Source: Acidobacteriaceae bacterium (lineage in GTDB: Bacteria; Acidobacteriota; Terriglobia; Terriglobales; Acidobacteriaceae). From it: DNA of 35,370 nucleotides. Below the pieces are notes generated by a model. The model did not search any database. It was given only the letters and a program-made list of their open reading frames with translations, and was not told the DNA's origin. A program made the translations under genes and the position numbers. Positions 24,364 through 33,257 of the stretch are shown here, in pieces. The first letter of the stretch is position 1. Every line of letters begins with the position of its first letter. The stretch is from NCBI GenBank assembly GCA_003151985.1, contig PLZC01000402.1, positions 1-35,370 of the forward strand, written 5' to 3'.

Positions 24364-24834
24364 GTCCGCGACCTCACAGTTCCAGACGTTAGGGGATTTG
24401 GTTGGCTTCACGCCTGCCACTTTGTACTTAGGATGCCCCGAGCCAAAGAATGGGCTCTACCGCCTGGCTAGCCGGTTGGGCCGCTCCGCGGTTCTCGTTC
24501 GTGGTGTAAGCATCTTTCTTGGATCTTTACCTTGCGTTTCCGAACCTGCAATTTTCTCTTATGAAATGCAAACTTCACTCCACGGTTCGCATCCAATAAG
24601 TATTGCCAATAGATCCCTTGGGTAGGGTCTGTGGCACGTTTACAATTCCTCGGCTGACCGAATTAGAACGCTAAATTCGCCAGCCATGCAGGTTGATGCA
24701 TCCAAGTGTACAAGTAGACGCATCCGGCTGTGATAGTTCGGCGCGTTACGACTCGTTGGTTAGACCCTCTGCGCCTCTTTTGAAGGCGTTTGGGCGCGGA
24801 TCGCGTTTTCCATCTTTAGTTGGAGACTATGCAA
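24364..24834. other. Leader/promoter region of the EPS operon
   Basis: 471 bases with no supported gene. A promoter-like pair lies at 24618-24646. A near-direct repeat GATGCATCC (24695-24703) and GACGCATCC (24718-24726) is 23 bases apart, with the palindrome TGTACA between. A transcript from this promoter would have an untranslated leader of about 180 bases. No JUMPstart/ops element or terminator-like hairpin was recognised. Confidence 0.5.
24618..24646 (+). promoter_or_regulatory. Candidate sigma-70-type promoter for the EPS operon
   Basis: TTGGGT (-35) and TACAAT (-10, five of six bases match) with a 17-base spacer. It is oriented toward the glycosylphosphotransferase gene. The start of transcription would be near 24653. 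Confidence 0.42.
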
Positions 24835-26295
24835 ATGACTACGAATGCAGTTCCATTTCGACCAGATGGGAGCGAGCGGGACGCGCAATCTTCTGCAGTG
24901 GAAGTGTGGACGCCGTCGATGCTCTCGTTGCCCTTTCTCAGGGTAATATCGGACTTTCTGCTTGTTGCGTCCGGAACCTTGATAGGTGGCTCCATTGGCC
25001 ACGTCCTGCAGCTTTCGCAAACATTTAAACTTAGCCTGAACGAACTCTTTTTCGGCTCTCTAATATACTCGTGCATCGTTATCTGCTTTCTGCAAAGTGA
25101 CAATGCTTACCCGAGGGTTTGCAGCCTTTTGCATGTCAAGGAAACCGAGACGGTCCTCAGGGTTTCGATCAAGGCGATCCTGGCGGGCCTGGTTCTATGC
25201 ATCGTCGCTCGCTACCCTGTTCCGCGAATGGCCATGTTGGTTGCCTGGTCAGTCGGCACAATCAGCCTGACGGTCGGTCGTGTATGGGTTCAGGAAAGTG
25301 CCAGAAAACACTTGGCGCCGACCATCCCCCAGAGGCGGTCACTTATTTACGGAACCAAACGCACGGCTCGCCGGTTCTTTACAAGTGCACTTCATTCACC
25401 GATGCTGGGCATTAACCCAATAGGATTCGTGGGGAGCGCGAGCGAATCGGGTACTGAAATCTTTAGCAACGACTACTTTCAGAGTGATTCAAGGCCCATT
25501 TTTCATGAGCAGCTTTCAGTAGATTTGCTGAAGCGAAAAGAGATCAAGGACATTTATGTGTGCGATACCAGCATCTCCGAGTTTGGTCTCAGGCAGGTCA
25601 GAGAGGTCGCTCAGGCTGCGGGGTGTTCGCTTTCGCTGGTCGACGACCAGGAGATACTGGCGAACAGCATGCCGACCTGCGTCTGGGAAATGGACGGTCT
25701 ATTTGTAGCCACTGCAGGCCTGAATGAACCAGGTCGCTTCTATCGCGGGATGAAGCGGTTACTGGATATCGTATGCTCAGCAATTTTGATTGCGTTGAGT
25801 GCTCCGATGTGGGCGTTGATGGCGATCATCATTCGATGTGAGTCGAGAGGGCCGATTCTTTTCCGCCAGACTCGCGTAGGACAGAATGGAAAACTATTCG
25901 AGATCCTCAAGTTCCGTAGCATGAAGGTGGACGCGCCCAAGTATGCCCGCTCCCCAAGCGAGCAGACCGACAACCGGATTACCCGGGTCGGGCGCTTCCT
26001 GCGGAAGACCAGCTTCGATGAGGTTCCGCAGCTCATCAATGTACTCAAAGGAGACATGACTTTGGTCGGACCGCGACCCGAAATGCCCTTCATCACGGAA
26101 GAGTACGGGCCTTGGGAGGCGACTCGCCTCACGGTACCTCAAGGCATCACAGGCCTTTGGCAACTTAGCGCGGATCGTCAGTTCGCAATTCATCAATCGA
26201 TGGAATACGACCTTTACTACATACAGAATCGCACGGTGTTGATGGACATCGCGATTTTGCTTCACACCCTGGTCTATGCGGCAAAGGGGGTTTAA
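24835..26295 (+). CDS. Polyprenyl glycosylphosphotransferase, EPS priming enzyme (WbaP/WcaJ-like)
   Basis: Transfers the first sugar phosphate from a UDP-sugar to undecaprenyl phosphate at the inner membrane. The ATG at 24835 has GGAG nine bases upstream; other in-frame starts at 24820 and 24829 are too close to that site. The 486-residue protein has several N-terminal membrane helices (residues about 30-140), a central CoA-binding-like cytoplasmic domain (FTSALHSPMLGINPIGFVG) and the C-terminal catalytic domain. The catalytic signature residues are KRLLDIVCSAILIALSAP, FRQTRVGQNGKLFEILKFRS, DEVPQLINVLKGDMTLVGPR and GITGLWQLS. The full bipartite length fits the family. It is the first gene of the operon. 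Confidence 0.95.
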   Translation: MTTNAVPFRPDGSERDAQSSAVEVWTPSMLSLPFLRVISDFLLVASGTLIGGSIGHVLQLSQTFKLSLNELFFGSLIYSCIVICFLQSDNAYPRVCSLLHVKETETVLRVSIKAILAGLVLCIVARYPVPRMAMLVAWSVGTISLTVGRVWVQESARKHLAPTIPQRRSLIYGTKRTARRFFTSALHSPMLGINPIGFVGSASESGTEIFSNDYFQSDSRPIFHEQLSVDLLKRKEIKDIYVCDTSISEFGLRQVREVAQAAGCSLSLVDDQEILANSMPTCVWEMDGLFVATAGLNEPGRFYRGMKRLLDIVCSAILIALSAPMWALMAIIIRCESRGPILFRQTRVGQNGKLFEILKFRSMKVDAPKYARSPSEQTDNRITRVGRFLRKTSFDEVPQLINVLKGDMTLVGPRPEMPFITEEYGPWEATRLTVPQGITGLWQLSADRQFAIHQSMEYDLYYIQNRTVLMDIAILLHTLVYAAKGV

Positions 26296-26434
26296 ACAAT
26301 GAAGAGCCCGTTATTCCTGCCAAAACGTGGCCATTGCGAAGTCATCCCCGCCCGATTCGCGGCCCCCATTATTTTGTCCAAATCCTAGACGAGAGTCAGA
26401 AGAGGAGGACAACGCAATTAGTTCAGAGGACTGC

Positions 26435-27646
26435 ATGAAAGTGTTGATGGTTCACAATCGGTATCAACAGCGGGGCGGAGAAGACGCTGTAGTAGACGCC
26501 GAGGTGGGCCTGCTGCTTGCCAATGGAATCGAGGTCCAACGATTAGAGGCGGACAACGATTTCATTGACCGCTTTCGCGCAAAAGTACAGGTGTCGGCGA
26601 GCCAGTGTCGAGCGCCATTCGTTATCAATGAGCGCCTGTCGCGAGTCCTTATCGAATTTCGCCCGGATGTTGTCCACGTCCATAACTGGTTCCCAACGCT
26701 TACGGCATCCGTTTTCAGAACATGTGGACAGGCAAAGATTCCCGTTGTGCATACTTTGCACAATTATCGATTGCTCTGTGTGAATGCGACGCTCTTCCGC
26801 GACGGGCATGTCTGCGAAGACTGCATCGGGACAGTGCTTCGCACTCCCGGTGTTATCCATAAATGTTATCGAGGCAGCATTCTTGGCAGTGCGGTAGCAA
26901 CGACCGCTATGCTTGCACACTGGGCGGTGAGTACCTGGCATCGCGATGTGGACAGGTTCATCGCGCTGTCTGAGTTCGCCAGGCTGAAGCTGATTCAGGG
27001 CGGCTTGCCAGAAGACAAGATCGTGGTAAAGCCGAACTTCATCGATCCCGATCCTGGACCTGGCCCGGGGGACGGGAACTACTTTTTGTACGCAGGCAGA
27101 TTGACCGAAGAAAAGGGATTGCGGACTCTGCTCCAGTGTTGGAGAAACGGGCCGGAGTTACCCCTGCTCCGGATTGTTGGTGGTGGCCCGCTGCAAGATG
27201 AGGTGAAGGACGTTGCCGCCGGTCTGGCAAACCTGGAGTGGCTAGGCAGCAAGAGCAGCCAGGAAGTGTTGGACCTGATGGGCCGAGCGAAGGCTACACT
27301 TTGTCCATCGCTTTGGTATGAAGGAATGCCTCGGGTGGTGATTGAGTCTCTGGCCTCAGGCACACCCGTTGTGGCATCGAGGATCGGGTGTTATCCGGAG
27401 ATGATCACGGAAAACGAGTCGGGCGTTCTCTTCCCAGGTGGAGATGCAATCGGCTTGCGAAGCCGGATACACGAATTGCTTGCGCAGGATGCCTTTGTGA
27501 AAATGCGGCCGATGGCCAGGCGCCGCTTTGAAACGGAGTACACCGGCGAGAAGAACTTCTCGCAGGTTCTCAATATCTATCGGGGGGTGATGTTCGCGAG
27601 GAATCTCGTATCCCCGCCCCCTGTTCCAGTCGCAACATGGCAATAA
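26435..27646 (+). CDS. GT4-family glycosyltransferase
   Basis: Adds a sugar to the lipid-linked EPS repeat unit in the cytoplasm, 403 residues. The ATG at 26435 after AGAGGA matches the family's N-terminus (MKVLMVHNRYQQRGGEDAVV). The N-terminal Rossmann half includes VVHVHNWFPTLTASVF and VHTLHNYRLLCVNA. Cysteines around CEDCIG and HKCYRG are typical of this subgroup. The C-terminal half has the donor-binding run FLYAGRLTEEKGL and the E-x7-E region SLWYEGMPRVVIESLASGTP. The 139 bases before it hold nothing I recognise. Confidence 0.93.
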   Translation: MKVLMVHNRYQQRGGEDAVVDAEVGLLLANGIEVQRLEADNDFIDRFRAKVQVSASQCRAPFVINERLSRVLIEFRPDVVHVHNWFPTLTASVFRTCGQAKIPVVHTLHNYRLLCVNATLFRDGHVCEDCIGTVLRTPGVIHKCYRGSILGSAVATTAMLAHWAVSTWHRDVDRFIALSEFARLKLIQGGLPEDKIVVKPNFIDPDPGPGPGDGNYFLYAGRLTEEKGLRTLLQCWRNGPELPLLRIVGGGPLQDEVKDVAAGLANLEWLGSKSSQEVLDLMGRAKATLCPSLWYEGMPRVVIESLASGTPVVASRIGCYPEMITENESGVLFPGGDAIGLRSRIHELLAQDAFVKMRPMARRRFETEYTGEKNFSQVLNIYRGVMFARNLVSPPPVPVATWQ

Positions 27647-27768
27647 GAGCCAACTGGTGGCGGCTACTGCAACCTCGATGTAGTTCTTCTGGATTGAAAG
27701 CTGTATTGCACCAGTAAGTCAAAAATCGTCGCGCGACGCACAGCAAATCGGTAATGGAGGTCCATCCA

Positions 27769-30111
27769 ATGTCCCTGTCCAACGAACCAGTGAGAAGCAT
27801 GCTCGCCCCTTACGTTCCGCCGCAACCCGACCCACACCACTTGGAGGATCTCTCGTTTCGCTTTGGTGAAGGGGAATCGCTCAAGGGAATTTGGCAAGTC
27901 ATACGGAAACGCAAACTTACCATCGCAGTAGGCGGTCTCTGCGGTTTGGCGCTGGCGTTTCTCGCTTGTCTCCTTATGGCCAAGCAATATGGGGCCGTGG
28001 CGACGATCGAAGTTGAGAAGACCGACGCATCGCAAACCAGTTTGCTGAACAATGCCGTACCCCTCGCTTCGAACATGGAAGAAATGAAGACCGATGTTTC
28101 AACTCACATGAAGGTGCTTCAAAGTCCGAACGTGGTTCTGGCAGCGGTGCGTGATCTAAACCTGCAGTCCCAGGCCCCTTTCGCATTCAAGCCTACAGTC
28201 CTGGGAGCTATCACCGGAACAAATTCGCATATACGGGATGAAATCAGCCAGGGTCTTCCTCTCGATCAGGCTCCTTATAGTCGCGAGCGAATCCTCGATA
28301 TATTCGCAAAGAAACTGAAGATCGAGAATACTCCCGATACCCGTTTGATCACCGTACAGTATTTGAACCCTAATCCACAGATGGCTGCGGACATCTCCAA
28401 CGCGATTGTTAGAGAGTATGTTACCTACGAGGCCCGCTCAAAAGCCACAACGGCCGCGCAGCGATGGCTGACGGAACAGCTTGCCGAGCTGAAAGGCAAT
28501 CTCGACGCGGCGCAGAACCGTCTTGCCGACTTTGAACAGAAGAGTGGTCTCAACGGAATGGCGCTTGGAGCAATAGGGGAGGGCGCAAACGCGGGAAACA
28601 GCACACACATTCCGGACCTGGATTCCCTGGATGCTCTGAATCAGCAACTCACGGCTGCTCAGAGTGAGCGGATTGCGAAAGGAGCGGTTTACCATTTGAC
28701 GAAAAGCCGCAATCCCGAAGTAATTGGAGCGCTCACGGATACTTCCGGCTCGAGTAATTCCGCAGCCGCATTTGCGGTCTCCGGCGCGAGCCTTGATTTA
28801 CTTCACAGCCTTCGGCAACAGCAGTCAATACTTCAGGTCTCCTACGCCCAGATGCTCACCAAGTACGGTGCCAACAACCAGCACTTGCTGGAAACAAAGA
28901 GCCAGCTCGATAGCGTGAATCGGCAGATTACCCAGGAACTGAGCCGGATCAATCAAACCGCTGGTCACGACTACTTTGTTGCCGCTCAGAAAGAGGCAGG
29001 ACTTCGCGATGCATTCAAGCGTCAGCAACTGAAAGCCGGCCTGCTTAATGTAAGCGCGGTAAAACTACAAGCCTTGTCACAGGAAGCAGCTTCCAGCCGC
29101 CAGTTGTATGACGCTCTCTATGGCAGGCTCAAGCAGGTCAATATCCAGGCTGCGCTGCGAGCTACGAACATCAGCCTCGCGGATCCAGCACGTCCTCCGG
29201 CAAAGCCCAAGCGTCCGAATCCTCCCCTTTACTTGGCAATTGGGTTGATCGCCGGTCTGTTCACCGGGCTCACCTCGGCTTTCGTGCGGGAGCATCTCGA
29301 TGATAGGGTGACTGTCGCACTGCAACTCCGTGCCGGCAATCGCCTGCCGATGCTGGCTAACATACCTTCATCGCGAGATATTGGGTTGATTACATCGAAG
29401 TCCGGAACCCTAAGTACGACTTTAGAGTCAAGCCCCCTGATCAACGATCCAACGTCTGCCGCTGCCGAGTCGTTCCGTTCCTTGCGGACGGCAATCATGG
29501 CTGGGTCGCGTACTGGCCAACTCCGCTCCCTGCTTATAACCAGCCCTCTATCTGGGGAGGGACGATCGACTGTTGCTTACAACACTGCCGTCGCATTTGC
29601 GCTGGCAGGCAAGCGGGTGTTGCTCTTGGATGCCGATATGCGGAAGCCGCGCATGCACGATTTGTTTAGTTGTACAAGTCAGCCCGGACTTAGCGATATC
29701 CTGAAAGGCACAGCGAAGCTGGAAGATAGCATTCGCCAGCACGATAGCGTTGCATCGCTCTTTCTCATTCCGGCTGGATCTGGGACGCGCGGGCCGGCTG
29801 AGTTGTTGTGCTCCAACCAGTTCGATCAACTCCTGAATATCCTCACTCAGAAATATGACCTGGTTATTTCAGACAGCCCACCGATTCTTCTTGTTACCGA
29901 AGCGCGGGTGCTCTCGGAAAAATTTGACGCTACACTTGCAGTCATCCGGGCGGGCAAGACCACACGCACAGTCCTCGCGAGCCTTTCGACGGTGCTGGAG
30001 TTAAGCGGCTCGCGTGCAGTTGGCTTGGTGCTCAATGGAGTGGACACCAACTCGGCCGAATACTTCGATGTTTATGGCCACAATGGAAAGGGGACTTACC
30101 TCAATGCATAG
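27769..30111 (+). CDS. Wzz/BY-kinase fusion, EPS chain-length regulator
   Basis: Controls EPS polymerisation and export by autophosphorylating on C-terminal tyrosines. The ATG at 27769 is seven bases after a perfect GGAGGT, so the ATG at 27754 is not the start. The 780-residue protein has a Wzz domain with membrane helices at about 49-70 and 486-505, coiled-coil-rich sequence between, and a proline-rich stretch before helix 2. The cytoplasmic BY-kinase spans about 560-780: P-loop SPLSGEGRST, Walker A' LLLDADMRKP, Walker B DLVISDSPP, and tyrosines 765, 769 and 777 at the tail. The P-loop has Arg599 where BY-kinases have lysine (GEGKST), which may impair ATP hydrolysis. The export gene starts inside its last codons. 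Confidence 0.94.
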   Translation: MSLSNEPVRSMLAPYVPPQPDPHHLEDLSFRFGEGESLKGIWQVIRKRKLTIAVGGLCGLALAFLACLLMAKQYGAVATIEVEKTDASQTSLLNNAVPLASNMEEMKTDVSTHMKVLQSPNVVLAAVRDLNLQSQAPFAFKPTVLGAITGTNSHIRDEISQGLPLDQAPYSRERILDIFAKKLKIENTPDTRLITVQYLNPNPQMAADISNAIVREYVTYEARSKATTAAQRWLTEQLAELKGNLDAAQNRLADFEQKSGLNGMALGAIGEGANAGNSTHIPDLDSLDALNQQLTAAQSERIAKGAVYHLTKSRNPEVIGALTDTSGSSNSAAAFAVSGASLDLLHSLRQQQSILQVSYAQMLTKYGANNQHLLETKSQLDSVNRQITQELSRINQTAGHDYFVAAQKEAGLRDAFKRQQLKAGLLNVSAVKLQALSQEAASSRQLYDALYGRLKQVNIQAALRATNISLADPARPPAKPKRPNPPLYLAIGLIAGLFTGLTSAFVREHLDDRVTVALQLRAGNRLPMLANIPSSRDIGLITSKSGTLSTTLESSPLINDPTSAAAESFRSLRTAIMAGSRTGQLRSLLITSPLSGEGRSTVAYNTAVAFALAGKRVLLLDADMRKPRMHDLFSCTSQPGLSDILKGTAKLEDSIRQHDSVASLFLIPAGSGTRGPAELLCSNQFDQLLNILTQKYDLVISDSPPILLVTEARVLSEKFDATLAVIRAGKTTRTVLASLSTVLELSGSRAVGLVLNGVDTNSAEYFDVYGHNGKGTYLNA

Positions 30112-31141
30112 TCTTTCAGTTTGTGACCGCAACAAAGTCGTCCAAGTTCTTGGCGCAGGCATAGCATGTGCAATCCTCGTAATCTCACAGCAGCCACAGG
30201 CACATTCCCAGGCCAATAACTCTCAACCCACCTGGTCAAGCGCCGGTTCTGCGCAGGCCCGAACAACACCTGGCACCAGTGGCCAAAAGCCGGTGGTCAC
30301 CGTTCCTGAGGATTTTGCTTCGCTGAAGCTGTCTCCCGGGTTTCTGCTGAACGTTCAGGTCTACGACGAGCCGGATTTCTCTGGGCACGTGCGCGTGGAC
30401 AGCGAGGGAAACATAAGCATTCCCTTCTTGAAACCCCTGCACCTGGCCGGTGACACCATCGCACAGGCGCGAGACAAGATTCAAAATACGTTCCGAGATA
30501 CGGGGATACTCAAGAACGCGCAGGTAACGGTCGACGTGGAACAATTCGCCACGACCAACGCAACCGTCCTTGGAGAAGTACAGAACCCGGGCCAGATTGA
30601 GTTGCTGGCGCCCCATAGTCTTTTGGACGTCATCGGGATGACTGGCGGGGAAACGCCGCTGGCCGGCAATGATGTCGAGATAAAACACGCGGATACATCC
30701 TCCGATAAGTCCACCAAGGTCTATCACTACGCCAAAGGCAGCAATGGAGAAGCTATTCGCAATGTCATGGTGCAACCTGGGGACACGGTGATCATAAAGC
30801 GCGCGGGAATCGTCTACGTGCTCGGCGCCGTCAACCGTCCCGGCGGTTATGCCATGCAGGAAGACGGAGAACTTAATGTGGCCGAAGCGATCTCCCTGGC
30901 CCAAGGATTGGCTTTGCAGGCCAAAGTCGGGGCTCTTCGCGTAATCCAGCATGGGCCAGGAGGACAGCCTATAGAAGTCCCCGTCTCTTACAAGAGGATG
31001 ATGGATGGCAAAGAAGTACCGATGAATCTAGCTGCGGGAGACATCGTTTATGTCCCGATCAGCAAGATGAAGGCTGTCTTCAGTGCAAGTTCCTCGCTGA
31101 TTGGCCAAACCACTGCTGCCACAATCTACACAGTGCACTAG
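30104..31141 (+). CDS. Polysaccharide export protein (Wza-type, Poly_export/SLBB)
   Basis: Periplasmic/outer-membrane export channel subunit for EPS, 345 residues. The ATG at 30104 overlaps the kinase gene by eight bases (ATGCATAG). A signal peptide ends near QPQAHSQA; no lipobox cysteine is present, so unlike E. coli Wza it seems not to be a lipoprotein. The Poly_export domain begins at LSPGFLLNVQVYDEPDFSGHV. SLBB domains follow (ATVLGEVQNPGQIEL and VYVLGAVNRPGGYAM). The C-terminus has a short amphipathic stretch only. It pairs with the upstream Wzz/BY-kinase to form the trans-envelope complex. Confidence 0.93.
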   Translation: MHSLSVCDRNKVVQVLGAGIACAILVISQQPQAHSQANNSQPTWSSAGSAQARTTPGTSGQKPVVTVPEDFASLKLSPGFLLNVQVYDEPDFSGHVRVDSEGNISIPFLKPLHLAGDTIAQARDKIQNTFRDTGILKNAQVTVDVEQFATTNATVLGEVQNPGQIELLAPHSLLDVIGMTGGETPLAGNDVEIKHADTSSDKSTKVYHYAKGSNGEAIRNVMVQPGDTVIIKRAGIVYVLGAVNRPGGYAMQEDGELNVAEAISLAQGLALQAKVGALRVIQHGPGGQPIEVPVSYKRMMDGKEVPMNLAAGDIVYVPISKMKAVFSASSSLIGQTTAATIYTVH

Positions 31142-31168
31142 AGCATCCGAAAGACAGAGGGCTTCTCT

Positions 31169-32491
31169 ATGCGGTTTTCAATCTACCCCTGGGATCTGAA
31201 GTCCTGGCAAGCAGCGTTTCGCGTCACAGGGTTGCCGGGTGTAGCGCTCCTATTGATACTACTGGGGGCGATGCTCCAGGTTGAAGATACAACGGGAGGA
31301 GGAGCAGGCCATAGCAGCGCGACGGCGATCTTATTAATTCGAACCCCCGCCATCGTCCTGGCTTTCCTTCTGCTCCTTTTTCGGCCTCGCATTGGAAGCA
31401 TGCGCATAAACGATCTTCGGTTTGCGTATGGTGCATTTGCGTGCTTGTACTGTCTGTCGACTCTCTGGTCGCAAATACCAATCCAGACACTAGGCAAGAG
31501 CGCTGAGTTGCTGTTGGCAGGCATGGTATTTTTCGAAGCTAGCAGGGGCGAGGGTGCTATCAGACGAGTGGAAGGCCTTCGCCAGATAGTGCTGCTCACG
31601 ATGTCGACTTTGGGTATGGTCGCTGTTGTGGGCTTTGTTCTTCGTATCCACGCATTTGTTCAACCAAGACCGGGACTTATCAGCAGCACCACGGCGCAGG
31701 CCCCGTTCCTTTCCGGCAACGGACTGGGATATGTTGCAAGCGCATTGATCCTGGTGGTGTTGGCTGAGTGGCAAGTGCGAAGGCTGCCGGGCAAGGTCGC
31801 GTTTGGCCAGATGATATTCGCATTGGCTCTATTTAGTGTCTCAGCCAGTCGGACCTCGTTTGGAATCCTCTTGATTTCCACGCTAATGGTCGTGTTCAAG
31901 CAATCGAAGTTGATCGGCATTCTTGCCGTGTTAGGCGTCGTGCTTGGCGCCGGCCTGTTTTCGACTGAAATTGTTAACCGGCTCCAGGGGAAGCAGGCTA
32001 GCTCTGGCTTCGTTACACTCAGCGGCCGGACTGTTGTATGGACAGCTGCAGTGCGGCAGTTCGAGGCGAACCCGTTGCTTGGCGTCGGCGGGGGCGTTGG
32101 CGGCAAAATGGTTATCTCACATATAGGTAACATGTATTTGGAGGAGATGAGTTCGCTGCATAACGGTTTTCTTGAAGTGTTGACCGGCCTCGGTATTGTG
32201 GGCTTCCTCATCGGCTCATACATGCTTGTCCTGGCAACCTGGCGCGCATGGAACGCGTGGACAACACATCCGGAGTTTGCGGGTACATACGTACTCATCC
32301 TTCATGTGTGGATGACAACTATCATGTCCACCGGACTTCTCGGGTGGATGGGATACGAGGTCGCTATCTTCCTGAGCATCGCCACAAACCTGGATCTCAT
32401 AGGTGCTCGCTATCGTTTGGGCGCCCGCGCGTTGAGTCCGGCTGGTTGGGCCAGATTGGCCCCCCAGCCGCAAAACCAAGGCGCGGATTAG
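31169..32491 (+). CDS. O-antigen ligase/polymerase family protein (Wzy/WaaL-type)
   Basis: A polytopic inner-membrane enzyme that joins lipid-linked repeat units (Wzy) or ligates polymer (WaaL), 440 residues with about 10-12 hydrophobic helices. The Wzy_C region is recognisable from LSGRTVVWTAAVRQFEANP and the periplasmic motif SLHNGFLEVLTGLG, whose histidine is typical. AGAGGG seven bases before the ATG supports the start. Position between the export gene and the methyltransferase/flippase pair suggests the polymerase role. Sequence alone does not separate Wzy from WaaL. Confidence 0.88.
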   Translation: MRFSIYPWDLKSWQAAFRVTGLPGVALLLILLGAMLQVEDTTGGGAGHSSATAILLIRTPAIVLAFLLLLFRPRIGSMRINDLRFAYGAFACLYCLSTLWSQIPIQTLGKSAELLLAGMVFFEASRGEGAIRRVEGLRQIVLLTMSTLGMVAVVGFVLRIHAFVQPRPGLISSTTAQAPFLSGNGLGYVASALILVVLAEWQVRRLPGKVAFGQMIFALALFSVSASRTSFGILLISTLMVVFKQSKLIGILAVLGVVLGAGLFSTEIVNRLQGKQASSGFVTLSGRTVVWTAAVRQFEANPLLGVGGGVGGKMVISHIGNMYLEEMSSLHNGFLEVLTGLGIVGFLIGSYMLVLATWRAWNAWTTHPEFAGTYVLILHVWMTTIMSTGLLGWMGYEVAIFLSIATNLDLIGARYRLGARALSPAGWARLAPQPQNQGAD

Positions 32492-32582
32492 CTTTAATTT
32501 CGAGTTATAGTAATCAACCGGTTCAGTGGAGGAGTGCTCCCTGTTCCTGCTCAGAACGCAATCACCAAAAAGGAGATACTGA

Positions 32583-33257
32583 ATGAGAGTCTCGGAAGCA
32601 GTCCGCAGCTTGTCCTCTATACCGCCTCTGTTGCGGAAGATCGAGAGAATAAGGGAACCCGCAAGTCCGGCCGAAGTGGTGAATATTTCAATGGAGTGCC
32701 CGGCTATCCGGTCACAGCAGATACGGTCCGAGCTTCTTGAGCTTGCCAAACTTGTGCAAGAGTTGCAATGTAAACATATCCTTGAGATAGGCACTTCCAG
32801 GGGCGGTACACTATTTGTGTTCTCTCAACTCGCCACTAAAGACGCCACCATTATCAGCCTTGATTTCCATTTCACCTCACTTGGAAAAGTCTACGGCACC
32901 ATGCAAAAGCCGCTGCTTCGAAAATTCGTGCGCAACGGGCAATCATTGGTCTTGCTGCGAAAGGATTCTCATCAGCCTGAGACCTTGACAAGTATCCGGA
33001 ATATCTTGAAAGGGAATGAACTGGATTTCCTGTTTATCGATGGAGACCATACCTACGAGGGTGTGCGGGGGGATTTCGAAATGTACTCGCCTCTTGTTCG
33101 GAAAGGCGGTTTAATTGCCTTTCACGACATTGCCCAGTCGGGGGGATCAAGAGAAGTGTACAGGCTCTGGGAAGAGGTCAAAGCGCGCCACATTCATCAG
33201 GAGTTCATTCACCAGAATGGCAGCGGCGCAATGGGCATCGGAGTGCTTCACGTTTGA
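32583..33257 (+). CDS. CmcI/Methyltransf_24-like class I methyltransferase
   Basis: A probable SAM-dependent O-methyltransferase for a sugar or hydroxyacid substituent of the EPS, 224 residues. SAM-binding motif I is ILEIGTSRGGTLFVF. Motif II is ISLDFHF. The metal/catalytic motif is LDFLFIDGDHTYEGV, with LIAFHDIAQS after it. AAGGAG lies just before the ATG. The stop overlaps the next gene's possible TTG start. No kinase-like or glycosyltransferase motif is present. Confidence 0.87.
   Translation: MRVSEAVRSLSSIPPLLRKIERIREPASPAEVVNISMECPAIRSQQIRSELLELAKLVQELQCKHILEIGTSRGGTLFVFSQLATKDATIISLDFHFTSLGKVYGTMQKPLLRKFVRNGQSLVLLRKDSHQPETLTSIRNILKGNELDFLFIDGDHTYEGVRGDFEMYSPLVRKGGLIAFHDIAQSGGSREVYRLWEEVKARHIHQEFIHQNGSGAMGIGVLHV

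Noticed and set aside
24632-24648. Sigma-54 promoter at TGGCAC
   Set aside because: The -24 half is good, but the expected GC at -12 is missing; the sigma-70-type pair around it fits better.
26327-26434. Longer N-terminus for the GT4 glycosyltransferase
   Set aside because: The extra 36 residues are charged and low in similarity to the family, and AGAGGA sits before the ATG at 26435.
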